Shown here: in pieces, positions 15,586 through 25,990 of the stretch
Numbering within the stretch: position 1 is the stretch's first letter
Layout of the letters: each line of letters starts with the position of its first letter
Source: Pseudomonas sp. P7548
Lineage (GTDB): Bacteria > Pseudomonadota > Gammaproteobacteria > Pseudomonadales > Pseudomonadaceae
Length of the DNA stretch: 64,000 nucleotides
Direction: 5' to 3'
Assembly: GCF_013386585.1 (NCBI RefSeq)
Contig: NZ_JACARO010000020.1
Location: 94,079 to 158,078, forward strand
Program-made: the position numbers and the translations under genes
Notes under the pieces: generated by a model
Told to the model about the DNA's origin: nothing
Databases searched by the model: none
Seen by the model: only the letters and a program-made list of their open reading frames with translations

Positions 15586-16281
15586 ATGCCTGCTGCCGTC
15601 CCTTTTAACGCCTTTGCTCGTGGCGCTATCGCCGTCATCCCGCTATCCCTGGCCTGCGCGCCGTGGGGACTGCTGGCCGGCTCCATGGCCATCGATGCGC
15701 AATTCAGCCCGCTCGAAGCCCAGGGGCTCTCCGCCATCGTGTTTGCCGGCGCCGCGCAATTGGTGGCCATCGGCATGGTCAAGAGCGGCGCCAGCCTGAT
15801 TTCCATTGTGCTGACCACATTGCTGCTGACCTCCCAACATTTGCTCTACGGCATGCACATGCGCCCCACATTATCGGCGCTCAACACCCGCTGGCGCATG
15901 AGCCTGGGCTTTTTGCTGACCGATGAATTCTTTGCACTGGTCAACCACTATGACCGCGAGACCTTCAACCGCTGGTATGCACTGGGTGTAGGCCTGACGT
16001 TCTACATCGCCTGGAACCTCTTCACCCTGGCGGGCATTGTGCTCGGCAAAAGCATCCCAGGGCTTGATCAACTGGGGCTGGAGTTCTCGATTGCCGCGAC
16101 GTTCATCGCCTTGATTACGCCGGTGGTGCGTGACGTGCCGACGGTGGTGTGCGTGGCCGTGTCGCTGCTGTTTTCGGTGTGGCTGAGTTACCTGCACTGG
16201 GAGTCGGCCGTGGTGGTGTCCGGGGTGTTGGGGATGAGCGCGGGCTATGCCTGCAAGCGGCTGGGAGTCGGGCAGCAATGA
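15586..16281 (+). CDS. azlC: AzlC family branched-chain amino-acid exporter, large subunit
   Basis: This 231-residue membrane protein matches the AzlC/YgaZ family: APWGLLAGSMAIDAQFSPLEAQGLSAIVFAGAAQLVAIGMV near the N-terminus and LLLTSQHLLYGMHMRPTL following. AzlC acts with AzlD (here the next gene, with ATGA overlap at 16278-16281) to export branched-chain amino acids or analogues. The translational coupling supports a complex. Confidence 0.93.
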   Translation: MPAAVPFNAFARGAIAVIPLSLACAPWGLLAGSMAIDAQFSPLEAQGLSAIVFAGAAQLVAIGMVKSGASLISIVLTTLLLTSQHLLYGMHMRPTLSALNTRWRMSLGFLLTDEFFALVNHYDRETFNRWYALGVGLTFYIAWNLFTLAGIVLGKSIPGLDQLGLEFSIAATFIALITPVVRDVPTVVCVAVSLLFSVWLSYLHWESAVVVSGVLGMSAGYACKRLGVGQQ

Positions 16282-16589
16282 TCTACTTCATGATCGTGGC
16301 CATGGGCCTGGTGGTATTTTTCAACCGTTACCTGTTTATCGAGCCGCGCCTGCCGGTGCGCCTCAACCGTGGCGCGCGGGAGTTTCTCGGGTTCGCCGTG
16401 CCGGGCATGCTGACGGCGATTTGCGGGCCGATCATTTTCCTGGCCGACCATAAGCTCAATCTGAGCCCGGCCAATCCTTACCTGCTGGCGGGCATCAGTG
16501 CCGTGGCGCTGATGTTCTGGACGCGCAGCGTGCTGATTACGGTGTTGCTGAGCATGGCGTTGTTCTACCTGTTTCGCTGGTGGCTCTGA
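16278..16589 (+). CDS. azlD: AzlD family branched-chain amino-acid exporter, small subunit
   Basis: This 103-residue membrane protein has about three hydrophobic segments and the AzlD/YgaH pattern, including NRYLFIEPRLPVRL and FLGFAVPGMLTAICGPIIFL. Its ATG overlaps the azlC stop (ATGA), so the two proteins are made together. AzlD is the small partner required for AzlC transport in better-studied systems. Confidence 0.92.
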   Translation: MIYFMIVAMGLVVFFNRYLFIEPRLPVRLNRGAREFLGFAVPGMLTAICGPIIFLADHKLNLSPANPYLLAGISAVALMFWTRSVLITVLLSMALFYLFRWWL

Positions 16590-16599
16590 ACCGCAGGCG

Positions 16600-16624
16600 A
16601 AAAAAAGCCCGCGGGAGAGCGGGC
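16600..16624 (-). terminator. Rho-independent terminator for the small membrane-protein gene
   Basis: GCCCGC (16607-16612) pairs with GCGGGC (16619-16624) around a six-base loop. The A-run at 16600-16606 gives a T-tract on the minus strand. It lies between azlD and the gene at 16746 and serves the latter. Confidence 0.7.
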
Positions 16625-16745
16625 AGAAGGGAGACTTCTTAAAAATGAGCCTGCCGACTATAGGCGGGCCGTTCTCCCTTCACAGTGAAACTAAATTCAT
16701 TCAGCCGACAGCGTTGCAGCCTCACGCGGAGGCTGCCGGGTCACA

Positions 16746-16961
16746 TCAGCTCTTGGCGTTGAGCTTGCGCAGTTCTTCATAGGTAGCGGACTGTACAAAC
16801 CAGAACCCGGACACGATGCACCAAGTCAGGGTGCCACCGATCAGGATGGCGAGGCCCGACAGGAAACTCGAACTGAACATTGCCACCAGGCCGATCAGCC
16901 AAAGGAAGGCCAGTGCGATGTACAGAACGGAGTTGTTAACGCTGATGACGAAATCTTTCAT
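16746..16961 (-). CDS. Small two-helix inner-membrane protein, 71 residues
   Basis: The ATG at 16961 follows AAGGAA at about 7 bases. The protein has two hydrophobic helices (SVLYIALAFLWLIGLVAMFSS-type and SGLAILIGGTLTWCIVSGFWFV) followed by a short charged tail, TYEELRKLNAKS. It is not assigned to a named family. A terminator follows it at 16600-16624, so it is an independent unit. The frame extends to 17021, but that part lacks a ribosome binding site. Confidence 0.75.
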   Translation of the reverse strand: MKDFVISVNNSVLYIALAFLWLIGLVAMFSSSFLSGLAILIGGTLTWCIVSGFWFVQSATYEELRKLNAKS

Positions 16962-17127
16962 GACGCTTCCTTGTAGAGGGTTTCCCGTTGATCTCCTCAG
17001 TGAGATCAACGCTGGCATCATAATGCCATGTCATCACGCGTACCACCTTTGGCGCAGGGGCTTAGCCATGGATGGCTCCAGGCAAGGTTAATGGTAGAGT
17101 CGCGTTTTTTTCCAAGGAAGCGATGGC

Positions 17128-17481
17128 ATGCACAAGCTGGTGATTGGCGCGTTGGTGGTGGCAGCACTGTCCGGTTGCGCGGGCTCGAAGATGAAAGACG
17201 CGCGGGCTGGCACGCCCTACAAGACCCTGGCGTCGGACAAGGCCCCTCTGGTGGTTGCCCAATGCGTGCAGTTCGGTTGGCAGGATGAAACGGTGTTCGG
17301 CGTCGACGCCGGCGGGTTCAAGGAGCCAATAGAGGCGGGTGGTTTTACCGTCTACACCACCGGTGGCGATTATTTCGTCGACGTGCGCAGCGCCGGTGCC
17401 GGCTCCACGGTCAATTACTTTGCAGCCGAGACCAGCATGGTCGCCCAACGTCGCTTGGCGGCCCTCGCAACTTGCCTGTAA
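17128..17481 (+). CDS. Small lipoprotein, 117 residues
   Basis: The ATG at 17128 follows AAGGAAG. The signal peptide MHKLVIGALVVAALSGCAGS contains a lipobox ending at Cys17, so the protein is probably lipid-anchored. The rest is a small mixed alpha/beta domain (VVAQCVQFGWQDETVFGVD, GGFTVYTTGGDYFVDVRS, TMVAQRRLAALATCL-like) that I cannot name. Two further cysteines (near residues 47 and 116) might pair. It is a single gene, convergent with the ABC-F gene. Confidence 0.82.
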   Translation: MHKLVIGALVVAALSGCAGSKMKDARAGTPYKTLASDKAPLVVAQCVQFGWQDETVFGVDAGGFKEPIEAGGFTVYTTGGDYFVDVRSAGAGSTVNYFAAETSMVAQRRLAALATCL

Positions 17482-17620
17482 TCCTTTGCCTTAGTCATAT
17501 TCGGAAAAACCCGGCGGGACAGCCGCCGGACATTGGCCTATCATTCTCCCGCTCGCTCGACGTGATGGCTCTTTACCAGTACACGGACGTCGAGGCCGAA
17601 ACGTCGGGCGGGCCTCCTCC

Positions 17621-19258
17621 TTATTCCCTTTGTTCCAGACGCCACCCCTCGGCGTGCCACGCCAACACGTGGGTCGGCTTGATCGCCTGCATGAACGCTT
17701 CATCGTGGGAAACCACCAGCATCGCCCCGCAAAATCCCTGCAACGCCTGTTCAAAAGCCCGCACCGATTCCAGGTCCAGGTGGTTGGTGGGTTCGTCAAG
17801 CAACAACAGCTGCGCAGGCACTTCACGCCACAAGGCAATGGCCATGGCTGCCTTCAAGCGCTCGCCGCCGCTCAATTGGCCGCACGGTTGGGTCACACGC
17901 GTGGCATCCAGTTGCAGCAAGGCCAGGCGTGTGCGCAGTTCGCCCTCAGCCAAGGGCGTGTCGAGCAGGTTGAGTTGCTCAAGGACACTGCGCTGATCGT
18001 CCAATAGCGCCAGGTGCTGATCGATATACGCACTTGAAACCTGCACGGCACATTCGCCACTGACAGCCTGCCAATGGCCCGCGAGCACTTTGAGCAGCGT
18101 GGACTTGCCACACCCGTTCGGCCCCTGGATGGCAACACGTACTGGCCCGGCGACGTTAAGCGTGACGTAGCTCGCAGGCGACTGCGGATTCAGCCACGGC
18201 AGTTGCGCGTTCTCCAGGGTCAGTACGCTACGGCCGTTGGGCAGTGTCGAGCCGGGCAGGGCCAACAGCGTAGGCGTTTCATCGATCACCCGTTCATAGG
18301 CCTGACGCACCTGGGCATCGAGCTGGTTTTTGTGGGCGTGATGGGCGCTGCGCACGGTGCTGACAATTTCCGTGGCGGCACCTTTCCAGCGAGCCTTGGT
18401 AAACCGGTCGACGTTGGAGGTCTCCGCATGTTTGCGTGAACGCGCGGCATTGCGTTGCAGGCTGTCGTGGTCTTTTTGCAGGCGCCGCCGTTCGCGGCTG
18501 CGCTCCAGGCGGGCATGCTCCAGGGCGGCGACAGCCGCGTGTTGTTCGGTATCGCGCTGCAGGCGATAGGCATCGTAGTTGCCGCCAAACACCCGGGCGC
18601 CGAGGGGCGACAGTTCAATGATGCGTTGCAGGGTGTTCAGCAGTTGCCGGTCATGGCTGACCACCACCAATCCGCCGCGCCACGCCTGTAGCAGCCTTAG
18701 CAACCAGGTGCGCCCGGCGCTGTCGAGGTGGTTGGTGGGTTCATCCAGGATCAGCAGTTGCGGCGCGGCCAGCATTGCCCCGATCACCGCGACCCTGGCC
18801 AATTGGCCGCCGCTGAGTTGGTCGGCGGGTGTGTCGGCGTCCAGTTGTGTCAGGCCCGCCGCATCCAGCGCTGCGCGCAGGCGATCGGCAAGGTCCCAGC
18901 GGTCGTCGATCAGGTCCAGGTCAGCGGCCTGCGCTTGACCGCATGCCATGCGCTCAAGGGCCGCCAGCGTCGTGGCGGTCCCGGTGATGTTCGCGATGCT
19001 TTCGCCGGGTTGAACGGCCAGCGTCTGGGCCACGTAGGCCACCGCCGCCGTGCCCTCTACCGTGCCCGAGGAGGGCGCCAGGCGGCGGGCTATCAACTGG
19101 GCCAGGATACTTTTACCCAGGCCATTACGGCCGACAATGCCGGTGGATGTGTGATCGATTGACAGGTCAAGGTCTTCCAGCAAGGTCTCGCCATTGGCGA
19201 ACTGGAAGCAAACGTGGTGCAGGGAAACGAGAGCGGGCAGCCGTTTGACGTGAGTCAT
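17621..19258 (-). CDS. ABC-F family ATP-binding protein
   Basis: The ATG at 19258 follows GGAGG and gives 545 residues without membrane segments. Two ABC domains are seen: Walker A GRNGLGKS with signature LSGGQ and Walker B LLILDEPTNHLD; then GPNGCGKS with LSGGE and LLLLDEPTNHLD. A highly charged linker (ERSRERRRLQKDHDSLQRNAARSRKHAETS) lies between them, as in ABC-F translation factors that act at the ribosome E-site. The specific subgroup and any antibiotic-protection role are uncertain. It is divergent from no gene; topoisomerase IB lies upstream on the same strand. Confidence 0.92.
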   Translation of the reverse strand: MTHVKRLPALVSLHHVCFQFANGETLLEDLDLSIDHTSTGIVGRNGLGKSILAQLIARRLAPSSGTVEGTAAVAYVAQTLAVQPGESIANITGTATTLAALERMACGQAQAADLDLIDDRWDLADRLRAALDAAGLTQLDADTPADQLSGGQLARVAVIGAMLAAPQLLILDEPTNHLDSAGRTWLLRLLQAWRGGLVVVSHDRQLLNTLQRIIELSPLGARVFGGNYDAYRLQRDTEQHAAVAALEHARLERSRERRRLQKDHDSLQRNAARSRKHAETSNVDRFTKARWKGAATEIVSTVRSAHHAHKNQLDAQVRQAYERVIDETPTLLALPGSTLPNGRSVLTLENAQLPWLNPQSPASYVTLNVAGPVRVAIQGPNGCGKSTLLKVLAGHWQAVSGECAVQVSSAYIDQHLALLDDQRSVLEQLNLLDTPLAEGELRTRLALLQLDATRVTQPCGQLSGGERLKAAMAIALWREVPAQLLLLDEPTNHLDLESVRAFEQALQGFCGAMLVVSHDEAFMQAIKPTHVLAWHAEGWRLEQRE

Positions 19259-19382
19259 CAGCACCTCCAAAAAAATGTCCAACAGGCCAACAAGCGCGCC
19301 GTGCGACTTGTCGCAGATACATTTTGGAAGGCTTAGTTGTTCACGTTTGCGGTCGTCCCGTGAGTCAGAAGGGAAGCAGAGG

Positions 19383-20432
19383 CTAACCCAGCTTGGCGCG
19401 CTTGGGCAAGTCGGCGGCCAGTTGCTCAAGGAACATCGCCAGAGCGACTTCCTCGGCTTTCAAACCCTTGCGCACCCGAGGCTTGGGCAGCCTGGACAAT
19501 TCACCCAGGCTGAAATGCTCCAGCACGGCCGGATGGATGTAGCACTTGCGGCACACCGCAGGGGTATTGCCCAGTTGCTTGGCGACGGCCTTGACCGTGG
19601 TGACCACATGCCGTTTGGCGTCCGATTCGGGCTGCCATTCCAGTTCGCGCAGCACCGCCAGTGCGAGCGCGGTACCGGCCCAGGTGCGGTAGTCCTTGGC
19701 GGTGAAGTCTGCGCCCGTGAGCGTATGAAGGTAGGCGTTGACGTCGTGGGAACTGACGGTATGGCGCTCGCCCTGTTCATCCAGGTATTGAAAGAGGTTC
19801 TGCCCCGGCAGCTCCAGGCAGCGTTTGACCACGGTGGCCAAGCGGCGGTCTTTAACGCTGACCTGATGTTCAACGCCGCTCTTGCCGCGAAACTGGAACA
19901 GAATCTCGCTGCCCTTGATGTCCACATGGCGGTTGCGCAGGGTGGTCAGCCCATAGGATTTGTTGTCGCGGGCGTATTGGGTATTGCCGACGCGGATCAA
20001 CGTGGCGTCGAGCAGCATCACCACCGTGGCCAGGACTTTCTCGCGGGTGAAACCAGGCTCGGCGATCTGTGCTTCCAATTGCTTGCGCAGCTTGGGCAGG
20101 GCTTGTCCGAATGCCTGCAAGCGCGCGTACTTGTCACTGTCGCGTACTTCGCGCCAGCGCGCATGGTAACGGTACTGTTTGCGGCCTCGGGCGTCACGGC
20201 CGGTGGCTTGCAGGTGGCCGCGCGGGTCGGCGCAGATCCACACATCGGTATAGGCCGGCGGCACCGCCAGCGCATTGAGGCGCTGGATTTCGTCCGCGTC
20301 AGTAATACGCGTGCCTTTGGCATCGAAGTACTGGAACTTGCCGCGCAAGGTTTTGCGACGGATACCCGGCTGGGTGTCGTCGACGTAATGCAGGTCGCGG
20401 GGCAGGTCGGCAAGCAATGCAGAGTCGGGCAT
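19383..20432 (-). CDS. DNA topoisomerase IB
   Basis: The ATG at 20432 (AAGGAAG about 8 bases upstream) gives 349 residues of the poxvirus/Deinococcus-like bacterial topoisomerase IB. The N-terminal part has KTLRGKFQYFDAKGTRITDADEIQRLNALAVPPAYTDVWIC. The catalytic part has RVGNTQYARDNKSYGLTTLRNRHV and the Lys region FQFRGKSGVEHQV, then KDYRTWAGTALAL, and the nucleophile Tyr in CRKCYIHPAVLEHF. It relaxes supercoils through a 3'-phosphotyrosine intermediate. It sits 79 bases after modC on the same strand. Confidence 0.94.
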   Translation of the reverse strand: MPDSALLADLPRDLHYVDDTQPGIRRKTLRGKFQYFDAKGTRITDADEIQRLNALAVPPAYTDVWICADPRGHLQATGRDARGRKQYRYHARWREVRDSDKYARLQAFGQALPKLRKQLEAQIAEPGFTREKVLATVVMLLDATLIRVGNTQYARDNKSYGLTTLRNRHVDIKGSEILFQFRGKSGVEHQVSVKDRRLATVVKRCLELPGQNLFQYLDEQGERHTVSSHDVNAYLHTLTGADFTAKDYRTWAGTALALAVLRELEWQPESDAKRHVVTTVKAVAKQLGNTPAVCRKCYIHPAVLEHFSLGELSRLPKPRVRKGLKAEEVALAMFLEQLAADLPKRAKLG

Positions 20433-20511
20433 GGTGCAACTTCCTTGGCAACGGATCAGGCCGGTATGTCTGATGGACCGCACGGGTGTGCGGTCGTGCC
20501 AAAAAGCTTTG

Positions 20512-21591
20512 CTAGGCCAGTACCGCCACCGCCTTGATCTGTGCCCACAGCACTTGGCCGGCGTGTAGCTGCAACTGGTCGCGGGAGAAGCGGGTGATGC
20601 GCGCCAGCAACGGCGTGCCACCTGCCTCCAGGCGCACCAGCACATGGGCGTTGTTGTCGGCGGTGATGTCCTGGGTGACCGTCACCGGCAAGCGGTTGAG
20701 AATGCTGCTGTGCTCTTCGGCCTGCAGGTTGAGGCTCACATCCCGGGCCTGGACCTTGACCCGCAGTTGCTTGCCCAGCGCCAACGGCGCGTGGGCCACG
20801 CGTATCTGCAGGGCGCTGTCGGGCAGTTGCAGGGTGAGCAATTGATAATCGGCGTCATAGGCGCAGACGGTGCCGTTGACCACCACGCCGGCGTCGTCGC
20901 CCAGGGCCATGGGCAGGTCGAGCCGTGCCAGGGTTTCGCCGATCGGCCCGCTGGCCAGGGCCTTGCCGTCGCTGAGCAACACGATGTGGTCGGCCAGCCG
21001 CGCCACTTCGTCCTGGGCATGGCTGACATACAGCACCGGGATGTCCAGTTCATCATGCAGGCGTTCAAGGTACGGCAGGATCTCGCCCTTGCGCTTGCTG
21101 TCCAGGGCGGCCAGTGGCTCATCCATCAACAGCAATTTTGGGCTAGTGAGCAACGCACGGGCGATGCCGATGCGCTGGCGCTCGCCACCGGACAAGTGCT
21201 GCGGGTGACGATCCAGCAGGTGGCCGATCCCCAGCAATTCGGTGGCTTGGGCCATGTCCACCCGGCGTTGCTCGGGTTTGATGCGCTTGAGGCCGAACTC
21301 CAGGTTGGCCCGCACCGACAGGTGCGGAAACAGGCTTGCCTCCTGGAACACATACCCCAGGGCGCGCTTGTGCGGTGGCACGAACAGGCCGCTGCGGCTG
21401 TCTTGCCAGATTTCGTCGTTGATCTGGATAAAGCCGTCTTCGGCGCGCTCCAGCCCGGCGATGCAGCGCAGGCAGGTGGTCTTGCCGGAACCCGAGTGAC
21501 CGTACAACGCGGTCACGCCACGGCCGGGCAGGTGCAGGTCCACGTCCAGCGAAAAGCCTGTGTAGTTCAAGTTGAGGCGTACATCGATCAT
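20512..21591 (-). CDS. modC: Molybdate ABC transporter ATP-binding protein ModC
   Basis: This 359-residue ATPase has Walker [10 protein letters not shown], signature [15 protein letters not shown] and Walker [13 protein letters not shown]. The C-terminal region from about residue 285 ([38 protein letters not shown]) is the MOP/TOBE domain that binds molybdate and is typical of ModC. It energises uptake through ModB of molybdate captured by ModA. It starts 5 bases after the modB stop, so the three genes form one operon ordered modA-modB-modC. Confidence 0.95.
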   Translation of the reverse strand: MIDVRLNLNYTGFSLDVDLHLPGRGVTALYGHSGSGKTTCLRCIAGLERAEDGFIQINDEIWQDSRSGLFVPPHKRALGYVFQEASLFPHLSVRANLEFGLKRIKPEQRRVDMAQATELLGIGHLLDRHPQHLSGGERQRIGIARALLTSPKLLLMDEPLAALDSKRKGEILPYLERLHDELDIPVLYVSHAQDEVARLADHIVLLSDGKALASGPIGETLARLDLPMALGDDAGVVVNGTVCAYDADYQLLTLQLPDSALQIRVAHAPLALGKQLRVKVQARDVSLNLQAEEHSSILNRLPVTVTQDITADNNAHVLVRLEAGGTPLLARITRFSRDQLQLHAGQVLWAQIKAVAVLA

Positions 21592-21596
21592 CGCGG

Positions 21597-22277
21597 TCAG
21601 CTCCAGCCCATCTTGGATTTACGGCTGGAATACAACGCCAGCAACACGAGGAACGCGAACACCACCATGGAGCCGGCCAGCCAGTGGGCCTGGGCATATT
21701 CCATGGCCTCGACATGGTCGTAGATCTGCACCGAGACCACGCGGGTCTTGTCGGGAATGTTGCCGCCGATCATCAGCACCACGCCAAATTCACCGACGGT
21801 GTGGGCAAAGCCGAGAATCGACGCGGTGATGAAGCCGGGGCGGGCCAGGGGCAGGATCACCGTGAAAAACGTGTCCCACGGGTTGGCGCGCAAGGTCGCG
21901 GCCACTTCCAGGGGGCGCGTGCCGATGGCGGAGAAGGCGTTTTGCAACGGCTGCACCACAAACGGCATGGAATAGATCACCGAGCCAATCACCAGCCCGG
22001 CAAAGCTGAAGGTCAGGGTGCCCAGGCCCAGCCATTGGGTGAACTGGCCGAAGTAGCCGTTGGGCCCCATGGTCAACAGCAGGTAAAAGCCGATCACCGT
22101 GGGCGGCAGCACCAGCGGCAAGGCGACGACGGCCCCGATGGGGCCGCGCCACCAGGAGCGGGTGCGCGACAGCCACAGGGCAATCGGAGTGCCGATGACC
22201 AGCAGGATCACGGTGGTCAGTGACGCCAGTTTGATGGTCAGCCAGATAGCGGAAAAATCGGCACTCGACAGGGGCAT
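21597..22277 (-). CDS. modB: Molybdate ABC transporter permease ModB
   Basis: This 226-residue permease has about five membrane helices and the cytoplasmic EAA-type loop [42 protein letters not shown], where it contacts ModC. The segment [16 protein letters not shown] near the first third is characteristic of ModB. It starts directly after the modA stop, with no intergenic gap. Confidence 0.95.
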   Translation of the reverse strand: MPLSSADFSAIWLTIKLASLTTVILLVIGTPIALWLSRTRSWWRGPIGAVVALPLVLPPTVIGFYLLLTMGPNGYFGQFTQWLGLGTLTFSFAGLVIGSVIYSMPFVVQPLQNAFSAIGTRPLEVAATLRANPWDTFFTVILPLARPGFITASILGFAHTVGEFGVVLMIGGNIPDKTRVVSVQIYDHVEAMEYAQAHWLAGSMVVFAFLVLLALYSSRKSKMGWS

Positions 22278-23121
<844 letters not shown>

Positions 23122-23163
23122 GGCCATTGCCGGTACAGTGCAAAGTTGCCCCACGTGTCAGAT

Positions 23164-24222
23164 CTAGTTGAGCTTGGCCAACGCCTGCTCGGCCAACTGA
23201 CGTGTCAGGTCATACGTTGAAATATCCTTGCCCAGGCGCAGCGCCTGGCCCGACCACAGGTTGCTGAAGCCCGCTTCATCCTTGGCCTTGAGTGGCATCA
23301 GGGCGCCACCGGACGTGGGGAAGGCCGGCGCTGCCGGGTTGATCGCGCCCAGTTCACGCATCACCCGATTGACGATGCCCCGTGCCGGGCGGCCGGTGAA
23401 CAGGTTGGTCAGCGCGGTTTCGCTGGCCTGGGCGTGGCGCAGCGCGTAGTGATGGGACGCGGTGACATTGGCCTCGGGGGTAAACAGGTACGCGGTGCCG
23501 ATCTGCACCGCCGACGCGCCCAGGGCGAAGGCCGCGACGATACCGCGTGCATCACCGATACCGCCGGCAGCAATCACCGGCACGGCGACGGCGTCGACTA
23601 TTTGCGGCAACAGGGCGAACAAACCGATCTGGGTATTGAGGTCGTCACTCAGGAACAGGCCGCGATGGCCACCGGCTTCAAGGCCCATGGCGATGATTGC
23701 GTCGCAGCCATGTTGCTCCAGCCAGATCGCTTCTTCTACGGTGGTCGCCGACGACAGCACCTTGGCGCCGGTAGCTTTTACCCGGTCCAGCAAGGCTTTT
23801 TCCGGCAGGCCGAAGTGAAAGCTCACGACCTCGGGACGAAATTGTTCCACTACCTGGCAAGCAGCCTCGTTGAACGGCGCGCGGTTGGACACTGGGGTTG
23901 GCGCGTCAAAATCGACGCCCAATTCGCGGTAGTAGGGTTCCAGCAATGCCTTCCAGCGTCGGTCACGGGCTTCGTCGGGCGCCGGTGGCTGGTGGCAGAA
24001 GAAATTCACGTTGATGGGCCGCGTGCTGGCCTGGCGGATGGTGGCCAACGCCTCGCGCAATTGCTCGATGCTCAAGGCTGCGGCGGGCAGTGAACCCAGT
24101 GCGCCGGCGTTGTTCGCAGCAATGACCATGGCGGTGGTCGTGCCCACGGCCATGGGGGCCTGGATGATGGGCAGGTCGATGCCCAGCAGGTCAAGAATGC
24201 GCGTGTCTGGCCAGGTGCTCAT
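23164..24222 (-). CDS. Nitronate monooxygenase family protein
   Basis: The ATG at 24222 follows GGAGA and gives 352 residues of the NMO/2-nitropropane dioxygenase TIM barrel. Features include IIQAPMAVGTTTAMVIAANNAGALGSL at the N-terminus, AIIAMGLEAGGHRG (flavin-binding region with the His-Arg pair), VPVIAAGGIGDARGIVAAFALGASAVQIGTAYLFTPEA. It likely binds FMN and oxidises alkyl nitronates such as propionate-3-nitronate. It follows the mod promoter region on the same strand and is an independent unit. Confidence 0.9.
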   Translation of the reverse strand: MSTWPDTRILDLLGIDLPIIQAPMAVGTTTAMVIAANNAGALGSLPAAALSIEQLREALATIRQASTRPINVNFFCHQPPAPDEARDRRWKALLEPYYRELGVDFDAPTPVSNRAPFNEAACQVVEQFRPEVVSFHFGLPEKALLDRVKATGAKVLSSATTVEEAIWLEQHGCDAIIAMGLEAGGHRGLFLSDDLNTQIGLFALLPQIVDAVAVPVIAAGGIGDARGIVAAFALGASAVQIGTAYLFTPEANVTASHHYALRHAQASETALTNLFTGRPARGIVNRVMRELGAINPAAPAFPTSGGALMPLKAKDEAGFSNLWSGQALRLGKDISTYDLTRQLAEQALAKLN

Positions 24223-24331
24223 GGGTTGCGTCTCCAGCGTGAGTAAGACTTTTCGCTGTTTTAGCAGGGCCCCTGGCACCCGGCCAGTCTGTTTTATTCA
24301 CTGGACGAGTACGGCGTTTCGTGCAATGCCA

Positions 24332-25210
24332 TCAGTCGATGGCATGCCCCAGTACGGCATGGATGCGCTGGGCGATGTGGGCCGCATGGGTTTCCAGAGC
24401 AAAGTGGCCAGTGTCCAGTAACTCGACCACGGCGTTGGCGTTGTCACCCGCGTAGGCGTGGGCGCCCGGTGGAATGAAGAAGGGGTCGTTCTGGCCCCAG
24501 ATCACCAGCGTCGGCACCTGGCTGGCCTTGAAGAACGCCTGTAACGTCGGGTACAGCGTGAGGTTGTTGCGGTAGTCGAGGAACAGGTCGAGCTGGATCT
24601 CATCGTTGCCCGGACGCTGCATCAACAGCACATCCAGCATGTACGACTCCGGCGCGACCAGCTCGGGCTGGCTGACGCCATGCAGGTACTGATAGCGCGT
24701 GCCTTCGAGGCTGATCACCGCATGGCGGATCACTTCGCGATTGGCCTGGGTCGGCTCGGCCCAGTATTGGCGAATCGGCGCCCAGGCATCCCCCAGGCCT
24801 TCGAGGTAGGCGTTGCCGTTTTGCGAGACCAGCGCACTGACCCGCTGCGGATGCGCCACGGCCAACCGCAGCCCGACCGGAGCGCCGTAGTCGAAGACGT
24901 ACAAGGCGTAACGGCTCAATTCAAGCGCATCGACAAAGTGCCCGACGGTCACGGCCAGGTTGTCGAAGCTGTAGTGGTAGTCGCGCTCGGCAGGCACCTC
25001 GGTGAAGCCAAAACCTGGCAAATCCGGCGCGATCACGCGGTAGCGGTTGGCGAGCAGGGGAATCAGGTCACGGTACATGTGGGACGAACTGGGAAAACCG
25101 TGCAGCAGCAACATGACCGGGGCCGCTGGGTCGCCGGCTTCACGGTAGAACATGCGCACGCCATCGACATCGACGTGCTGGTAGCGAATCACAGGGGCTT
25201 GGGTAGACAT
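24332..25210 (-). CDS. Alpha/beta hydrolase (epoxide hydrolase/dehalogenase-like)
   Basis: This 292-residue cytosolic hydrolase has the oxyanion-hole motif LLLHGFPSSSHMYRDLIP, a nucleophile elbow YVFDYGAPVGLRLA in which the nucleophile is Asp rather than Ser, an acidic site near WGQNDPFFIPPGA, and the catalytic His in LLDTGHFALETHA. The Asp nucleophile places it with epoxide hydrolases and haloalkane dehalogenases rather than esterases. The substrate is unknown. It is divergent from the CGNR regulator at 25385, which is a plausible controller. Confidence 0.9.
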   Translation of the reverse strand: MSTQAPVIRYQHVDVDGVRMFYREAGDPAAPVMLLLHGFPSSSHMYRDLIPLLANRYRVIAPDLPGFGFTEVPAERDYHYSFDNLAVTVGHFVDALELSRYALYVFDYGAPVGLRLAVAHPQRVSALVSQNGNAYLEGLGDAWAPIRQYWAEPTQANREVIRHAVISLEGTRYQYLHGVSQPELVAPESYMLDVLLMQRPGNDEIQLDLFLDYRNNLTLYPTLQAFFKASQVPTLVIWGQNDPFFIPPGAHAYAGDNANAVVELLDTGHFALETHAAHIAQRIHAVLGHAID

Positions 25211-25384
25211 GATGAAGGCGCCTTTTGTAACTTGATAAAGTGTGTTTACGGGTTAGCTGTTTTTAAAGCTGCGCTCAAACATGTAACCTGTCAACGTAAT
25301 TATTCAGGTTAGATTTTCGTCTCTTGTAACTACCCATCCTGCTGGTTAGCGGTTACTATCGCGTGATGTTCAAGAGGATCCCCC

Positions 25385-25978
25385 ATGGCAATCACCGTCC
25401 CCCCAGCTGTCCCTGACGAGCCCTATGTCCTGGCCGATGATCCGGTGCTGGACATGCTCAACACCCTGGCCAACATCGACGGCGTGCCGTGGGATTTCTG
25501 GCAGACCGATGCCGACGTGGAGCGTTGGTTGGTGCGCTTGCAATGGGTCGAGGAGGGCAGTGCTCCCAAGTTTGAAGCTGGCACCTTGCTCAGCGCGGCG
25601 CGGCAACTGCGCGAAGTGATTCGTGAGTTGGTCAAGCAACGCAAAAACGACCAGCCTGGCAACCCGGCCGCCCTCAACAGCTTCCTGCGCAAGGCGGTCA
25701 GCCATCCGCAACTGGTTTGGCCGGCGTCGGGGGGGCCACAGCTGGAACGCCAGCGCAAACGGCAGACGGCCGAACAATTTCTGTCGCCGATTGCTGAGGC
25801 AGCCGCTAATTTATTGGTGGCGGGCGATTTCACCCTGATTCGCCGCTGTGAACACCCGGAATGCATCCTGTGGTTTTATGACCGGACCAAGGCCCACAAA
25901 CGCCGCTGGTGCAGCATGGCGTTGTGCGGCAACCGGCATAAGGTCGCCGAATTCCGCAAACGAAAACTCAAGCTTTAA
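25385..25978 (+). CDS. CGNR zinc-finger transcriptional regulator (ABATE domain)
   Basis: This 197-residue protein has an N-terminal ABATE-like domain (DDPVLDMLNTLANIDGVPWDFWQTDADVERWLVRL) and a C-terminal zinc finger: RRCEHPECILWFYDRTKAHKRRWCSMALCGNRHKVAEFR. The CGNR signature and four cysteines are intact. Members are stress- or substrate-linked DNA-binding regulators. It is divergent from the alpha/beta hydrolase gene and followed 12 bases later by the GyrI-like gene, forming a probable two-gene unit. Confidence 0.92.
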   Translation: MAITVPPAVPDEPYVLADDPVLDMLNTLANIDGVPWDFWQTDADVERWLVRLQWVEEGSAPKFEAGTLLSAARQLREVIRELVKQRKNDQPGNPAALNSFLRKAVSHPQLVWPASGGPQLERQRKRQTAEQFLSPIAEAAANLLVAGDFTLIRRCEHPECILWFYDRTKAHKRRWCSMALCGNRHKVAEFRKRKLKL

Positions 25979-25990
25979 AAGGAGAAGGCT

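Noticed and set aside
19275..21723. Long plus-strand frames opposite topoisomerase IB and modC
   Set aside because: They are shadows of strongly supported minus-strand genes with all catalytic motifs; their composition is that of antisense high-GC frames.
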